This document shows, one piece after another, positions 9,066 through 17,892 of a stretch of 64,000 nucleotides of DNA. The notes under the pieces were generated by a model, which worked only from the letters and a program-made list of their open reading frames with translations, was not told the origin of the DNA and did not search any database. Source of the DNA: JAFGVL01 sp963663245. Lineage in GTDB: Bacteria > Bacteroidota > Bacteroidia > Bacteroidales > Paludibacteraceae. The stretch covers positions 434,001-498,000 of the forward strand of contig OY760143.1 in the NCBI GenBank assembly GCA_963663245.1, in the 5' to 3' direction. Position numbers and translations under genes: made by a program. The stretch's first letter is position 1, and each line of letters starts with the position of its first letter.

Positions 9066-9782
9066 ATGAAGATAGCATTAATTGGTTATGGGAAAATGGG
9101 GAAAACCATTGAAAGAATTGCCTTAGAGCGTGGTCATGAAATAGTGGTGGCAATAGATATTAATAACTTAGAAGATTTTAATTCGTCAGCATTTAAGAGT
9201 GCTGATGTTGCAATTGAATTCACACGACCAGAAAGTGCAGTCGAGAATATACGTAAATGTTTTTTTGCAAAAGTTCCTGTAGTTTGTGGAACAACAGGCT
9301 GGGCAGACCAAATGGAAATGGTGCAGAAGGAAATGAAACAAGCAGATGGAACGTTGTTTTGGGCTTCCAATTTTAGCTTAGGAGTTAATATGTTTGCTGC
9401 AGTAAATAAATACCTAGCAGATATTATGAATCAGTCTCCAACATATAATGTTGAAATGACAGAGATTCATCACACACAAAAATTAGACGCTCCTAGTGGA
9501 ACAGCAATAACTCTTGCTGAAGGTATTTTAGATAAAATTACACGTAAAACAGAATGGGTAAAAGAAACTCAAACTAAAGAAAATCAGCTAGCTATAAAGT
9601 CAGTTCGAGAAGGAGAAGTGCCTGGTACTCATACAATCTCATATGAGAATGATATTGACAGTATTCGTATTACTCACGAAGCAAAGGGTCGTGAAGGCTT
9701 TGCTTTTGGATCTGTAATAGCAGCAGAATTTACTGCCAATAAGAAAGGCTTTTTAGGAATGGATGATATGTTGAAATTTTAA
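9066..9782 (+). CDS. dapB: 4-hydroxy-tetrahydrodipicolinate reductase
   Basis: DapB reduces 4-hydroxy-tetrahydrodipicolinate with NAD(P)H in the diaminopimelate/lysine pathway. The start MKIALIGYGKMGK places the Rossmann GxGxMG loop at the N-terminus as usual; an upstream TTG at 9042 in the same frame would add eight residues of no family likeness. The catalytic signature EIHHTQKLDAPSGTA (His-His, Lys, Ser-Gly-Thr) is intact and the total of 238 residues is normal. It lies between aroB and lepB (11 bp downstream). The dapB-lepB-WbqC order is common in Bacteroidales. Confidence 0.96.
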   Translation: MKIALIGYGKMGKTIERIALERGHEIVVAIDINNLEDFNSSAFKSADVAIEFTRPESAVENIRKCFFAKVPVVCGTTGWADQMEMVQKEMKQADGTLFWASNFSLGVNMFAAVNKYLADIMNQSPTYNVEMTEIHHTQKLDAPSGTAITLAEGILDKITRKTEWVKETQTKENQLAIKSVREGEVPGTHTISYENDIDSIRITHEAKGREGFAFGSVIAAEFTANKKGFLGMDDMLKF

Positions 9783-9793
9783 AATAATTTATA

Positions 9794-11245
9794 ATGAATA
9801 GATTTGAAGCTCCGTTAAAACAATGGCTAAAATTTGGGACTGCCAGTATTATTTATATCCTGTTTGCAATTTGGTTAGGTAACGCATGGATAATGATAGG
9901 ACTACCTATTATTTTTGACTTGTATATATCTCGTTATATTCCATGGACTTGGTGGAAAAAAATTAAGAACCCAGGAATTAGAAAAATATTTGAATGGGCA
10001 GATGCCATTGTTTTTGCATTGGTGGCTGTTTATTTTATTAATTTGTATCTTTTTCAAAATTACAAAATACCTACAGGCTCATTAGAAAAGTCTTTATTGA
10101 TAGGAGACCATTTATTTGTAAGTAAAGTTGCTTATGGTCCACGTACTCCAAATACCCCCTTTTCATTTCCACTAGTACAGCATACTTTTCCAATTCTTAA
10201 TTGTAAATCATATTTAGAAAAACCACAGTGGGAGTCTAGAAGATTAAAAGGCTTAGGTGAAGTTGAACGAAATGATATTGTCGTGTTTAATTTCCCTGCT
10301 GGAGATACGGTTGCATTAAACAGAATGGCCGAAGATTATGAAGGTGTTTGTTATGATGCTGGTTTAGAGCAATTAATGGCTAAAGGTTTAAATGCAGTAG
10401 GTTTAGCTGCTCAGGGAATTGATGTAAGAACTTTATGTTTAAACATTGGAAGAAAGATTATCTTAAATGATAAAGAAGCTTATGGCGATATCGTTTATAG
10501 ACCTGTAGATCGAAGAGAAAATTATGTAAAGCGTTGTGTAGGGATGCCTGGAGATAGCTTGCAGATAATAGATAGAAAACTCTACATTAATTCTGTACAA
10601 CAAGATAGACCTGAAGGAGTTCAACACTATTGTAAGGTGCTGTCAACTCAAGCAATATCTGAAGAGGCTTTTATTGAGCTAGAAATTAATAAAAGTGATT
10701 ATTCTAATTCCTTGTTAGGAAGCGATGCCGAAGGAAATTATGTTTATGTTTTTCCTTTAACTCTTTCAAGACAAAAGGCTTTAGAAGCCCTTCCTTATGT
10801 GAAATCTGTAGACGAGCAAAATATAAGTCAATTAACCCAGACTCCTCAAACAACTTATCCAGCAGGTTTTAATCTTAATTGGACAGTAGATAATTATGGT
10901 CCTATTTGGATTCCAAAAGCAGGAGAAATCATTCCTTTAGATACGAAAACTATTGCTTTATATGAAAGAGTTATTCGTAATTATGAAGGTAATAAGTTAG
11001 AAGTAAAGGGAGATTCAATATATATTAATAACGAAATTGCTACTAGCTATACGTTTGCGATGGATTATTATTGGATGATGGGAGATAACAGGCATAATTC
11101 AGCAGATTCACGAGTATGGGGATTTGTTCCTGAAAACCATGTTGTTGGTCAGCCATTATTTGTATGGTTGTCTCTAAATAGTGATAAGGGTTGGTTTAGT
11201 GGTAAAATTAGGTTTGATAGGTTTTTTAAAGATGCGAGAAAATAA
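9794..11245 (+). CDS. lepB: Signal peptidase I, large Bacteroidota type
   Basis: This inner-membrane serine/lysine protease removes signal peptides from exported preproteins. Hydrophobic segments lie at about residues 17-50 and 70-88. The nucleophile is Ser96 in KIPTGSLEKSLLIGD, with Leu where many family members have Met after the Ser. The general-base Lys247 is in NYVKRCVGMPGDS, and box E is MGDNRHNSADSRVWG near residue 435. At 483 residues it is much longer than a minimal family member. The extra length lies between the Ser and Lys boxes (about 130-235) and between the Lys box and box E (about 265-425). It is followed by the WbqC gene. Confidence 0.95.
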   Translation: MNRFEAPLKQWLKFGTASIIYILFAIWLGNAWIMIGLPIIFDLYISRYIPWTWWKKIKNPGIRKIFEWADAIVFALVAVYFINLYLFQNYKIPTGSLEKSLLIGDHLFVSKVAYGPRTPNTPFSFPLVQHTFPILNCKSYLEKPQWESRRLKGLGEVERNDIVVFNFPAGDTVALNRMAEDYEGVCYDAGLEQLMAKGLNAVGLAAQGIDVRTLCLNIGRKIILNDKEAYGDIVYRPVDRRENYVKRCVGMPGDSLQIIDRKLYINSVQQDRPEGVQHYCKVLSTQAISEEAFIELEINKSDYSNSLLGSDAEGNYVYVFPLTLSRQKALEALPYVKSVDEQNISQLTQTPQTTYPAGFNLNWTVDNYGPIWIPKAGEIIPLDTKTIALYERVIRNYEGNKLEVKGDSIYINNEIATSYTFAMDYYWMMGDNRHNSADSRVWGFVPENHVVGQPLFVWLSLNSDKGWFSGKIRFDRFFKDARK

Positions 11246-11251
11246 ATAGAC

Positions 11252-11269
11252 TTACATTTTAAAATGTAA
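11252..11269. repeat. 18-bp perfect palindrome between lepB and the WbqC gene
   Basis: TTACATTTTAAAATGTAA is self-complementary and ends 4 bp before the WbqC start codon. In RNA it could fold next to the start site; in DNA it could bind a dimeric protein. AT richness makes a chance palindrome quite possible. Confidence 0.35.
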
Positions 11270-11273
11270 TTTT

Positions 11274-11948
11274 ATGTTAGAGCAAACAAATAATATTTTG
11301 AAGAGAGATACAGCCTATACGGTGTGTCTCTCTTCTGCATATTTGGCACCTATACAATACTATAGTAAGTTGATGCACTATAAGCATGTATTGATTGAGT
11401 CTGATTGTAATTATATAAAGCAAACATACCGTAATCGTTGCACCCTTGCTGCTGCAAATGGCGAGCTTTCACTATCAATCCCAGTAGATAAAGGCTCAGC
11501 TATAAAATGTAAAACAAAAGATATTCGTATTGCAGATTATACAGACTGGCAACATCAACACTGGAGATCTATAGAATCCGCCTATAGAACGTCTCCATTC
11601 TTTGAATATTATGAGGATTATTTTCGACCATTTTATGAGAAGAAGTGGAATTTTTTGTGGGACTTTAATACGGAAATCCAACAACTCGTACTATCTTTGT
11701 TAGAGTTAGAAGTTTCTGTGAATGAAACAAATACTTATAAAGATGTCTTTCTCGAAAGTGAAATGGACTTAAGAAATGAGATTCATCCAAAGAAGAGTTT
11801 TGTAGAAACAGACAAACATTTTAAGTCTGTTGAGTATTATCAGGTATTTAATGAGAAACATGGTTTTTTAAAGAATCTAAGTATTGTTGATTTGCTTTTT
11901 AATATGGGAAATGAATCTCGTATAGTGCTGAAAAATAGTTGGATATAA
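11274..11948 (+). CDS. WbqC family protein
   Basis: The 224-residue protein is a full-length WbqC-like member: CLSSAYLAPIQYYSKLMHYK near the start, NRCTLAAANGELSLSIPVDK, and the HWRSIESAYRTSPFFEYYED block in the centre. WbqC relatives occur in O-antigen and surface glycan loci and in Bacteroidota housekeeping loci beside lepB; their reaction is not established here. There is no signal peptide or membrane segment, so it is probably cytoplasmic. It is encoded 28 bp after lepB and 10 bp before the serine protease gene. Confidence 0.88.
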   Translation: MLEQTNNILKRDTAYTVCLSSAYLAPIQYYSKLMHYKHVLIESDCNYIKQTYRNRCTLAAANGELSLSIPVDKGSAIKCKTKDIRIADYTDWQHQHWRSIESAYRTSPFFEYYEDYFRPFYEKKWNFLWDFNTEIQQLVLSLLELEVSVNETNTYKDVFLESEMDLRNEIHPKKSFVETDKHFKSVEYYQVFNEKHGFLKNLSIVDLLFNMGNESRIVLKNSWI

Positions 11949-11958
11949 ATATATTATT

Positions 11959-14196
11959 ATGCTAAAGAAAATACTTTTATTGTTGTTGGCTGTCTTTGTC
12001 GTTCAAGTTTATTCTCAACGTCATAATAGAGGAAAGGGTAAGCATCATCATTCTGGGTGGAAAGGCCGTAAAATTGAGATGCCAACATTTGACAAAAAAC
12101 AAATGCTAAAGGAAGATAGCATTAAAGGAATTACTAAGATGGGTGGTTTGCGTTTTGCAAAATCATTTGAGGTGAATCTAAATATGGAGAATTCGGGTGA
12201 AGTTATAAGCTTTGAAGATAATACTAAAATATGGCAATTAGATATTGAATCTGATGAGGCCCTTTCTCTAAATTTAATTTTCTCTAAATTTCATTTGATA
12301 GAAGGAGATACACTATATGTTTATAATGAAGAACTAAGTAAAGTTATAGGTCCTTTAACGGATAAGAATAATCTCCAATCTGGCATACTTCCATTGGAGC
12401 CAATTGTCGGTAGTCATTTGATTGTAGAATTTCATCAATCATCTGAAGAATCTCCATTAAGATTGTTAGAAATAGGGACTGTAAATCATGATTACAGAGG
12501 GTTTAGACTGTTACCGCAGTCTAATGAAAGTTCTTATTCAAAAGACACTTGTAGTTTAAATGTTAGCTGTGTCCCTGAAGTTGCTCAACTGAAGCAAAGT
12601 GTCTGTTTACTAGTTATAAATGGGTCATCTTATTGCTCAGGCACCTTAATTAATAATACAGCCTTAGATGGAAAACCTTATGTTTTAACGGCGGCACATT
12701 GTTTTGATATTGGTGCTGCTGGTGTTGATTATGCAGAGGGAGCAACTGTTGCACCTTCTATAGTTGCATTTTTTAATTATGAAGTTCCTAATTGTGATGA
12801 GACTATACGTGGTTCGCAAGAGTTTGCAATTGGTGGAACAACTATGAAAGCCTTAGCAGGCGATTTAGATTTTGCTTTGATAGAGTTAAGTTCTACGCCG
12901 CCTGTAGATTTTCGACCTTACTATGCAGGATGGAATTTAGCAGTAGTTCCCAGTCCTCCTTTTAGAGGGGTTCATCATCCCTATGGTAAAGTGAAAGTCA
13001 CTACTTTAGAGGAACAAGCTATAAGTAACAATACTTATCCTTATGATACTAGTTTGCTTCCCAATTCACATTGGGAATTAGATGAGTACGAGGTAGGTAC
13101 CACCGAATCTGGCGCATCTGGATCTGGGTTATTTGACGCTTCTTTGCGTTTGGTAGGTGGCTTAACGGGAGGGACTTCTGTATGCGATGATCCCACTGAT
13201 GATTGGTTTTTTCGTTTGAATAAATCGTGGAATCACTATGCAGCCCCTACAGCTCAATTAAAAGCTTGGTTAGATCCTACTGCTTCAGGAGTAACAACTT
13301 TGGGTGGTTTAAATCCTTATGGAAATGATTCAGCCTTACGTTTTAGCAACTTTGCAATTACCGATACAGCTGAAATTGCCTATCTTGAAACACCAGAAGC
13401 AGGCTTTGTAGCAGGTCAAAACTCATTGTCTATTGATGAGTATGCAGAAAGATTTTGCTTGCCTGAGAATGCTTATTTGCATGGAGTTTATCTTGTAACA
13501 GGAAAAGGTAATGCAGATCAAACGTCTACCGATTCTGTTACTATAAATGTATATGCAGGAACAACAGCGCCTAACCCAGCTTATTTTTTGGATGATAAGA
13601 AGGTTCTGCTTAATACACTACAATGGAAGCCGATTGATGATCTATATTATTCATATAAGGTAGTATTGTCTAAAAATGAAAATTATATAAAATTTGATAC
13701 TCCTATTGCAGTTGGCGATACTTTTTTTATTTCTTATGAGATGCCTTATACTAATTTGCCTGCAGATTCTTTCGCTGTTTATACTGCTAAGCCTAGAATT
13801 AGTGGAGGCTTAGAAAGTGCCTACACTTATAATGGTAGCTCTTGGTCAAAGATGTTTGATATTACAGGCAAACGCACCTCTCTATGGATAGACCCTGTAA
13901 TTCAATATGATGCTGCAGCAATTGCTGTTGATACTTCCTTAATTGATAGAACTAGTAGAACTGTTATCTTTCCTAATCCTGCCAGAGATGTTGTTAATGT
14001 GATGACTCGTAGTGATAAGAAAGGAGAGTGTAGAGTAACTTTGTATACACCTTTTGGCCAGAAATTATCTACATATACTGGAAAAGTCCGTTATACAAAT
14101 ATTCCAATCTCAGTTAGAAATCTTCCAAAAGGCTTGTATCTGCTTCGTGTAGGTTATTCTGATGCAGTTGAAACGCATAAATTAATTGTAGAATAG
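11959..14196 (+). CDS. Secreted trypsin-like serine protease with T9SS sorting domain
   Basis: This 745-residue protein begins with a signal peptide (KILLLLLAVFVVQVYSQ) and a His/Lys-rich linker. The protease domain spans about residues 195-440 with a complete apparent triad: His247 in YVLTAAHCFD, Asp304 in GDLDFALIEL and Ser387 in TESGASGSGLF. The layout resembles lysyl-endopeptidase-like proteases, but specificity cannot be read from sequence. The last 80 residues (VIFPNPARDVVNV ... PKGLYLLRVG ... HKLIVE) form a type A T9SS sorting domain, so the enzyme is probably exported through T9SS and anchored or released outside. It is encoded 10 bp after the WbqC gene. Confidence 0.9.
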   Translation: MLKKILLLLLAVFVVQVYSQRHNRGKGKHHHSGWKGRKIEMPTFDKKQMLKEDSIKGITKMGGLRFAKSFEVNLNMENSGEVISFEDNTKIWQLDIESDEALSLNLIFSKFHLIEGDTLYVYNEELSKVIGPLTDKNNLQSGILPLEPIVGSHLIVEFHQSSEESPLRLLEIGTVNHDYRGFRLLPQSNESSYSKDTCSLNVSCVPEVAQLKQSVCLLVINGSSYCSGTLINNTALDGKPYVLTAAHCFDIGAAGVDYAEGATVAPSIVAFFNYEVPNCDETIRGSQEFAIGGTTMKALAGDLDFALIELSSTPPVDFRPYYAGWNLAVVPSPPFRGVHHPYGKVKVTTLEEQAISNNTYPYDTSLLPNSHWELDEYEVGTTESGASGSGLFDASLRLVGGLTGGTSVCDDPTDDWFFRLNKSWNHYAAPTAQLKAWLDPTASGVTTLGGLNPYGNDSALRFSNFAITDTAEIAYLETPEAGFVAGQNSLSIDEYAERFCLPENAYLHGVYLVTGKGNADQTSTDSVTINVYAGTTAPNPAYFLDDKKVLLNTLQWKPIDDLYYSYKVVLSKNENYIKFDTPIAVGDTFFISYEMPYTNLPADSFAVYTAKPRISGGLESAYTYNGSSWSKMFDITGKRTSLWIDPVIQYDAAAIAVDTSLIDRTSRTVIFPNPARDVVNVMTRSDKKGECRVTLYTPFGQKLSTYTGKVRYTNIPISVRNLPKGLYLLRVGYSDAVETHKLIVE

Positions 14197-14198
14197 CA

Positions 14199-14237
14199 AA
14201 AAACTGCATATTTTTACTAAAAGTGTGCAGGTTTTTA
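14199..14237 (+). terminator. Possible weak terminator after the protease gene
   Basis: An A-run plus CTGCA arm pairs with TGCAG plus a T-run across a long AT-rich loop, with one bulged G. It directly follows the protease stop codon. The stem is short and imperfect, so this is tentative. Confidence 0.4.
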
Positions 14238-14247
14238 GATATTTTAC

Positions 14248-14255
14248 TAATTTTG
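14248..14255 (+). promoter_or_regulatory. Predicted -7 promoter element of ilvE
   Basis: TAATTTTG fits TAnnTTTG and lies 34 bp before the ilvE ATG. No convincing -33 element is seen. Confidence 0.55.
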
Positions 14256-14289
14256 TAAGCTCTTACACAAGAATTAGTATACTACTATT

Positions 14290-15309
14290 ATGCACGAAAT
14301 TGACTGGTCAAATCTTCCATTTGGCTATATGAAAACAGATTATAACATCCGATGTAACTATCAAGATGGAGGTTGGGGTGACTTAGAAACAAGTGATTCT
14401 GAGATGATTAATCTGAATATAGCTTCCACTTGTTTACATTATGGACAAGAAGCTTTCGAGGGACTTAAAGCTTTTCGAGGGAAAGATGGTAAAATACGTG
14501 TTTTTAGGTTAGAAGAAAATGCTAAACGATTACAATCTTCTTGTGATGGAATCTTAATGGCTAAATTTCCTATTGATAAGTTTACTGAGGCTGTTCATAA
14601 AGCAGTTAAGCTTAATGAACGCTTTATTCCACCTTATGAAAGTGGTTCTTCTTTATATATTCGTCCATTTATTATTGGGACTAGTGCTCAAGTAGGTGTT
14701 TGTCCGGCGCAAGAATATACTTTTTTGTTATTTGTTACACCTGTTGGTCCTTATTTTAAAGGAGGTTTTCAAACATCTCCTGTAGCTATTATGCGTCAAT
14801 ATGATAGAGCTGCACCATTAGGTACGGGGACCTTTAAGGTAGGTGGTAATTATGCGGCGAGCTTACTAGCTGGGCAAGAGGCACATCAGTTAGGCTATTC
14901 GGCTGTATTATACTTAGATGCAAAGGAGAAACGTTATATTGATGAGTGTGGTCCTGCAAATTTCTTTGGAATAAAAGATAATCGATTTATCACTCCTGAA
15001 TCTACTTCAATATTGCCATCTATTACGAATAATAGTTTAATGACTCTTGCAAAAGAGATGGGAATGAGAGTAGAAAAGAGACCTGTGTTAGTTGAAGAGC
15101 TAGAAGGCTTAGAAGAAGCCGGACAGTGCGGTACTGCAGCTGTTATTAGCCCTATTTCAAGAGTAGATGATATCAAGGAGAATAAATCCTATATTATTTC
15201 GAAGGATGGTATGCCTGGTCCAATAAGTACGCTTTTATACAATAAATTAAGAGCAATACAATATGGTGATGAGCCTGATAATTATGGTTGGGTTACTATT
15301 ATAGAATAA
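14290..15309 (+). CDS. ilvE: Branched-chain amino acid aminotransferase
   Basis: This PLP enzyme interconverts leucine, isoleucine and valine with their 2-oxo acids, using glutamate/2-oxoglutarate. At 339 residues it has the long class IV aminotransferase form. Landmarks are LHYGQEAFEGLKAFRG, the phosphate/substrate region LYIRPFIIGT, the PLP-lysine segment GTFKVGGNYAASLLAG, and DECGPANFFGI near the substrate pocket. The gene has its own apparent promoter and ends at a strong bidirectional terminator shared with the convergent PD40/OmpA gene. Confidence 0.95.
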   Translation: MHEIDWSNLPFGYMKTDYNIRCNYQDGGWGDLETSDSEMINLNIASTCLHYGQEAFEGLKAFRGKDGKIRVFRLEENAKRLQSSCDGILMAKFPIDKFTEAVHKAVKLNERFIPPYESGSSLYIRPFIIGTSAQVGVCPAQEYTFLLFVTPVGPYFKGGFQTSPVAIMRQYDRAAPLGTGTFKVGGNYAASLLAGQEAHQLGYSAVLYLDAKEKRYIDECGPANFFGIKDNRFITPESTSILPSITNNSLMTLAKEMGMRVEKRPVLVEELEGLEEAGQCGTAAVISPISRVDDIKENKSYIISKDGMPGPISTLLYNKLRAIQYGDEPDNYGWVTIIE

Positions 15310-15341
15310 AAAAAGGCTATCGTTTCGATAGCCTTTTTTAT
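15308..15341. terminator. Bidirectional intrinsic terminator
   Basis: GGCTATCG (15315-15322) pairs perfectly with CGATAGCC (15326-15333) around a 3-base loop, flanked by an A-run on the left and a T-run on the right. It can stop both ilvE (plus) and the convergent PD40/OmpA gene (minus). Confidence 0.9.
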
Positions 15342-17260
15342 TATCTTCTTTTTTGCCTCATCTTAGTAACAATAACTTCTGTTCTTCTATTAAGGGCTCT
15401 TCCTTCTTCTGTTTCATTAGTAGCAATTGGCTTATCTGGACCATAGCCTTTAAATGAAAGTCTATCAGCCGGGACTCCAATTTTTATCATATAGTCATAA
15501 ACAGTTTTTGCCCTAGATCTGGAAAGTTGAAGGTTGTAACTACGTGAGCCTACAATGTCAGTATGTCCAGCCAATTCAATTGACACTTTAGGATTTCTTT
15601 TTAGAAATTTTGCTACCCGTTTTAGTTCAGCATATGAATTCTGTTGTAAGCTTGCTTTATCAAAGTCAAAGAAAATATTATTTAAGGTTACTTTCTCTCC
15701 TATAGCAATCTCGTTTAGACTTATAATTTTTCTTTTGTTATGAAGGCTATCTCTTTGTTCTAGTTTTCCAGACATAAACATATAGTCTTTCTTGTGAATA
15801 TTGTAGCCATACTCTTCAGATACGGGTAAGTACGCTTGAAAATCGCCTGTAAGCTCATCAGATATGGATTGGAATACACTTTCGCCTTCTTTTAGTTTAA
15901 ACACTTCAATATGCGCTTGAATTGCTCTTTTTGTTTTTGAATCATATACTCTCCCATCAAAGAAGTCCATTCGTTCAGGACGTAATGCTTCGGGTAAGCT
16001 AATCTCATATATGTCTTTTCCTCTTCCGTTATTTAATATTCCATTGGAAGAAAGGTATGCTTTGTCTCCTTGGGCATTTACGCAGAAGCCTTGTTCATCA
16101 CGATGTGTGTTAATTGGATAACCAATATTTCTAGGAGTCATAAATGTTCTGTCAGGATTCTTTCGAGCATAATAAATATCATATCCACCTAGCCCAGGAT
16201 GACCCGTTGATGAGAAGTATAATGTTTTATTGTCAGCATGAATAAATGGAGAAAATTCATCTTCGTCTGTATTTACTGGTGCTCCAAGGTTTTTAGGTTC
16301 GGTAAATGTTAGTTTCCCATTTTCCATAATGGTAACTTTACTTACCCAAATGTCTTGATTACCTTTTCCTCCTGGTCGGTTGCTCGAGAAATAAATCTCA
16401 TCCCCAGCAGGAGAGAAAGAAGGAGTGGACTCCCAGTATTGAGAATTTAGAGGTCTCCCAGGATTAATTGCTAAACTCCATTGAGTTCCTTTTCTAATCG
16501 CATAGTATATATCACATCCTCCATGACTAGTTGATCTATCACAAGCAACAAAAAACATATATCTACCGTCTACAGAAAAACTTTGTGCTCCCTCATTTTG
16601 TGCTGTGTTTGTTGGAGCTCCTAAAGACTCACTTTTTGACCATTCTCCATTATTCAATAATGTACTTCGGTAAATATCTTCTTGAGCCGATAGAGAGCGA
16701 GCCCCTTCTCTTTGTCCAATAAGTGTTGTTATAGAAATATTTTGTCCGTCTGCAGTAATACTTGGCCAATAATCATCGTAATCAGTATTTACATGAACAA
16801 GATTGATTGGCATAAAAGGAATAGGGTTTTTCTTTATCTCAAGAGCAATCTCACATTTTTTAATCCATTTGCGGTATTTGCTGGAGAAACGATTAAAACT
16901 TTCTTTTGCTTTTCCATAGTGACCTGTGTAGTAATAAGCTTTCCCTAAGCGGTAGCATGTTTTTTCATAGAGTCTAAATTTTGGTCTTGCAGCTCTTTGT
17001 AAATAGTGAATCATATTTACTTCATCTCCCAGTTGTTTAAATGTAGAGGATATAAGCCAGTAGCCCTCAACGAATTGTGGGTCTTCCATTACGGCTTCTT
17101 TTAATATCTTTATGCGTTCTTTTTCATCTGAAGTCATTCGAGCTTCTGAGTATAACTCACGCGCCTTTTTTTCTGCTCTAGTGAGTCTACCTCCTCTACC
17201 TCCATAACTACTAGAGAAAGCAAATACTAAAAGTATAAATAGTAAGAATATTCTTTTCAT
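15341..17260 (-). CDS. TPR / PD40 beta-propeller / OmpA protein, PorE-like architecture
   Basis: The 639-residue protein has a signal peptide (MKRIFLLFILLVFAFSSSYG) and TPR-like helices (about 25-150). A PD40/WD40-like propeller follows (about 165-420), with repeated motifs such as GRYMFFVACDRSTSHGGCDI, GDEIYFSSNRPGGKGNQDI and NKTLYFSSTGHPGLGGYDIY. Then come a short carboxypeptidase-regulatory-like domain (about 430-510) and a C-terminal OmpA domain (about 525-639: NNIFFDFDKASLQQNS, AGHTDIVGSRSYNLQLSRSRA) that binds peptidoglycan. This domain order is that of PorE, the T9SS component tying the machine to the cell wall. PorE is a lipoprotein, however, and no lipobox Cys is seen here, so it may be a paralogue. 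Confidence 0.88.
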   Translation of the reverse strand: MKRIFLLFILLVFAFSSSYGGRGGRLTRAEKKARELYSEARMTSDEKERIKILKEAVMEDPQFVEGYWLISSTFKQLGDEVNMIHYLQRAARPKFRLYEKTCYRLGKAYYYTGHYGKAKESFNRFSSKYRKWIKKCEIALEIKKNPIPFMPINLVHVNTDYDDYWPSITADGQNISITTLIGQREGARSLSAQEDIYRSTLLNNGEWSKSESLGAPTNTAQNEGAQSFSVDGRYMFFVACDRSTSHGGCDIYYAIRKGTQWSLAINPGRPLNSQYWESTPSFSPAGDEIYFSSNRPGGKGNQDIWVSKVTIMENGKLTFTEPKNLGAPVNTDEDEFSPFIHADNKTLYFSSTGHPGLGGYDIYYARKNPDRTFMTPRNIGYPINTHRDEQGFCVNAQGDKAYLSSNGILNNGRGKDIYEISLPEALRPERMDFFDGRVYDSKTKRAIQAHIEVFKLKEGESVFQSISDELTGDFQAYLPVSEEYGYNIHKKDYMFMSGKLEQRDSLHNKRKIISLNEIAIGEKVTLNNIFFDFDKASLQQNSYAELKRVAKFLKRNPKVSIELAGHTDIVGSRSYNLQLSRSRAKTVYDYMIKIGVPADRLSFKGYGPDKPIATNETEEGRALNRRTEVIVTKMRQKRR

Positions 17261-17480
17261 GTCCTAATTAGTTTTTAAGAGAATTTGCTAGTTGCAACGT
17301 ATTTAATTTCATTGCCTAATTCTCGTATTTCTTATCTTATATATTGAGTGTAGCTTTTTAAAGTTAAGCAACTTCTCTTTTTTTGTATTAGTTCAAATTG
17401 CTTCTATCAATATGTTTTAAGTCTTTTTGTAATTATTTTAATAAAATCAAAAAATAGACCAATATCAATTTTAGCTTTGG

Positions 17481-17502
17481 TAGCAGATAATTATATCTGC
17501 TA
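17481..17502 (-). other. Hairpin in the long leader of the PorE-like gene
   Basis: A 9-bp perfect stem (17481-17489 with 17494-17502) with a 4-base loop lies in the 440-bp gap between the PorE-like gene and tRNA-Asn, which holds no gene. If transcription starts near 17516, the hairpin falls at the beginning of a leader of about 255 nt. No T-run follows it on the minus strand, so it is not a standard terminator. Confidence 0.45.
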
Positions 17503-17521
17503 AAATGCTGATGTTTAGCTG

Positions 17522-17529
17522 CAAATATA
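17522..17529 (-). promoter_or_regulatory. Predicted -7 element of the PorE-like gene
   Basis: On the minus strand this reads TATATTTG, a full TAnnTTTG match, followed by GC. It implies a leader of about 255 nt before the start at 17260. Confidence 0.5.
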
Positions 17530-17697
17530 AAAAATATGAAATTAAATAGGTAGTCTCAGTTCTATTTTTTCTTAACAATAGGATTAAAAGAGAGGCTTTT
17601 TTCTTGCAATTCCAAAGTCTTTGAAGCCAAAATTAAGAACAAAGAGCTATTCTTCTAGCCATTCTATCACATATACTGTCCAACAATCGTATTAAAA

Positions 17698-17729
17698 TAA
17701 AAAAAGCCTTGCATATACTGCAAGGCTTT
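17698..17729 (-). terminator. Intrinsic terminator of tRNA-Asn
   Basis: An 11-bp perfect stem (17703-17713 with 17719-17729) with loop TATAC is followed on the minus strand by a run of T. It lies directly downstream of the tRNA. Confidence 0.9.
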
Positions 17730-17731
17730 CG

Positions 17732-17805
17732 CTCTTCTTCCTGGACTCGAACCAGGGACCCTCTGATTAACAGTCAGATGCTCTAACCAGCTGAGCTAAA
17801 GAAGA
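17732..17805 (-). tRNA. tRNA-Asn (anticodon GTT)
   Basis: All cloverleaf arms are present on the minus strand: acceptor TCTTCTT pairing perfectly with AAGAAGA, D stem GCTC/GAGC, anticodon stem TCTGA/TCAGA with loop CTGTTAA, 5-base variable loop GGGTC, T stem CCTGG/CCAGG with TTCGAGT loop, and discriminator G. The anticodon GTT is at 17769-17771. The U1-A72 start and discriminator G are normal for bacterial tRNA-Asn. CCA is not encoded. It is a single tRNA with its own terminator. Confidence 0.97.
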
Positions 17806-17865
17806 ATTTATAATCTATTCTAAAAATAGAAGTGCAAATTTAATAGCATATTTTGAAATATGCAA

Positions 17866-17873
17866 TATATTTG
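17866..17873 (+). promoter_or_regulatory. Predicted -7 element of the PfkB kinase gene
   Basis: TATATTTG followed by C fits TAnnTTTG and lies 19 bp before the chosen ATG at 17893, which supports that start over an upstream in-frame ATG at 17860. Confidence 0.55.
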
Positions 17874-17892
17874 CACAAAATTATATAAAAAC

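Noticed and set aside
17481..17502. Treating the hairpin as a terminator
   Set aside because: Neither strand has a T-run next to the stem in the required position.
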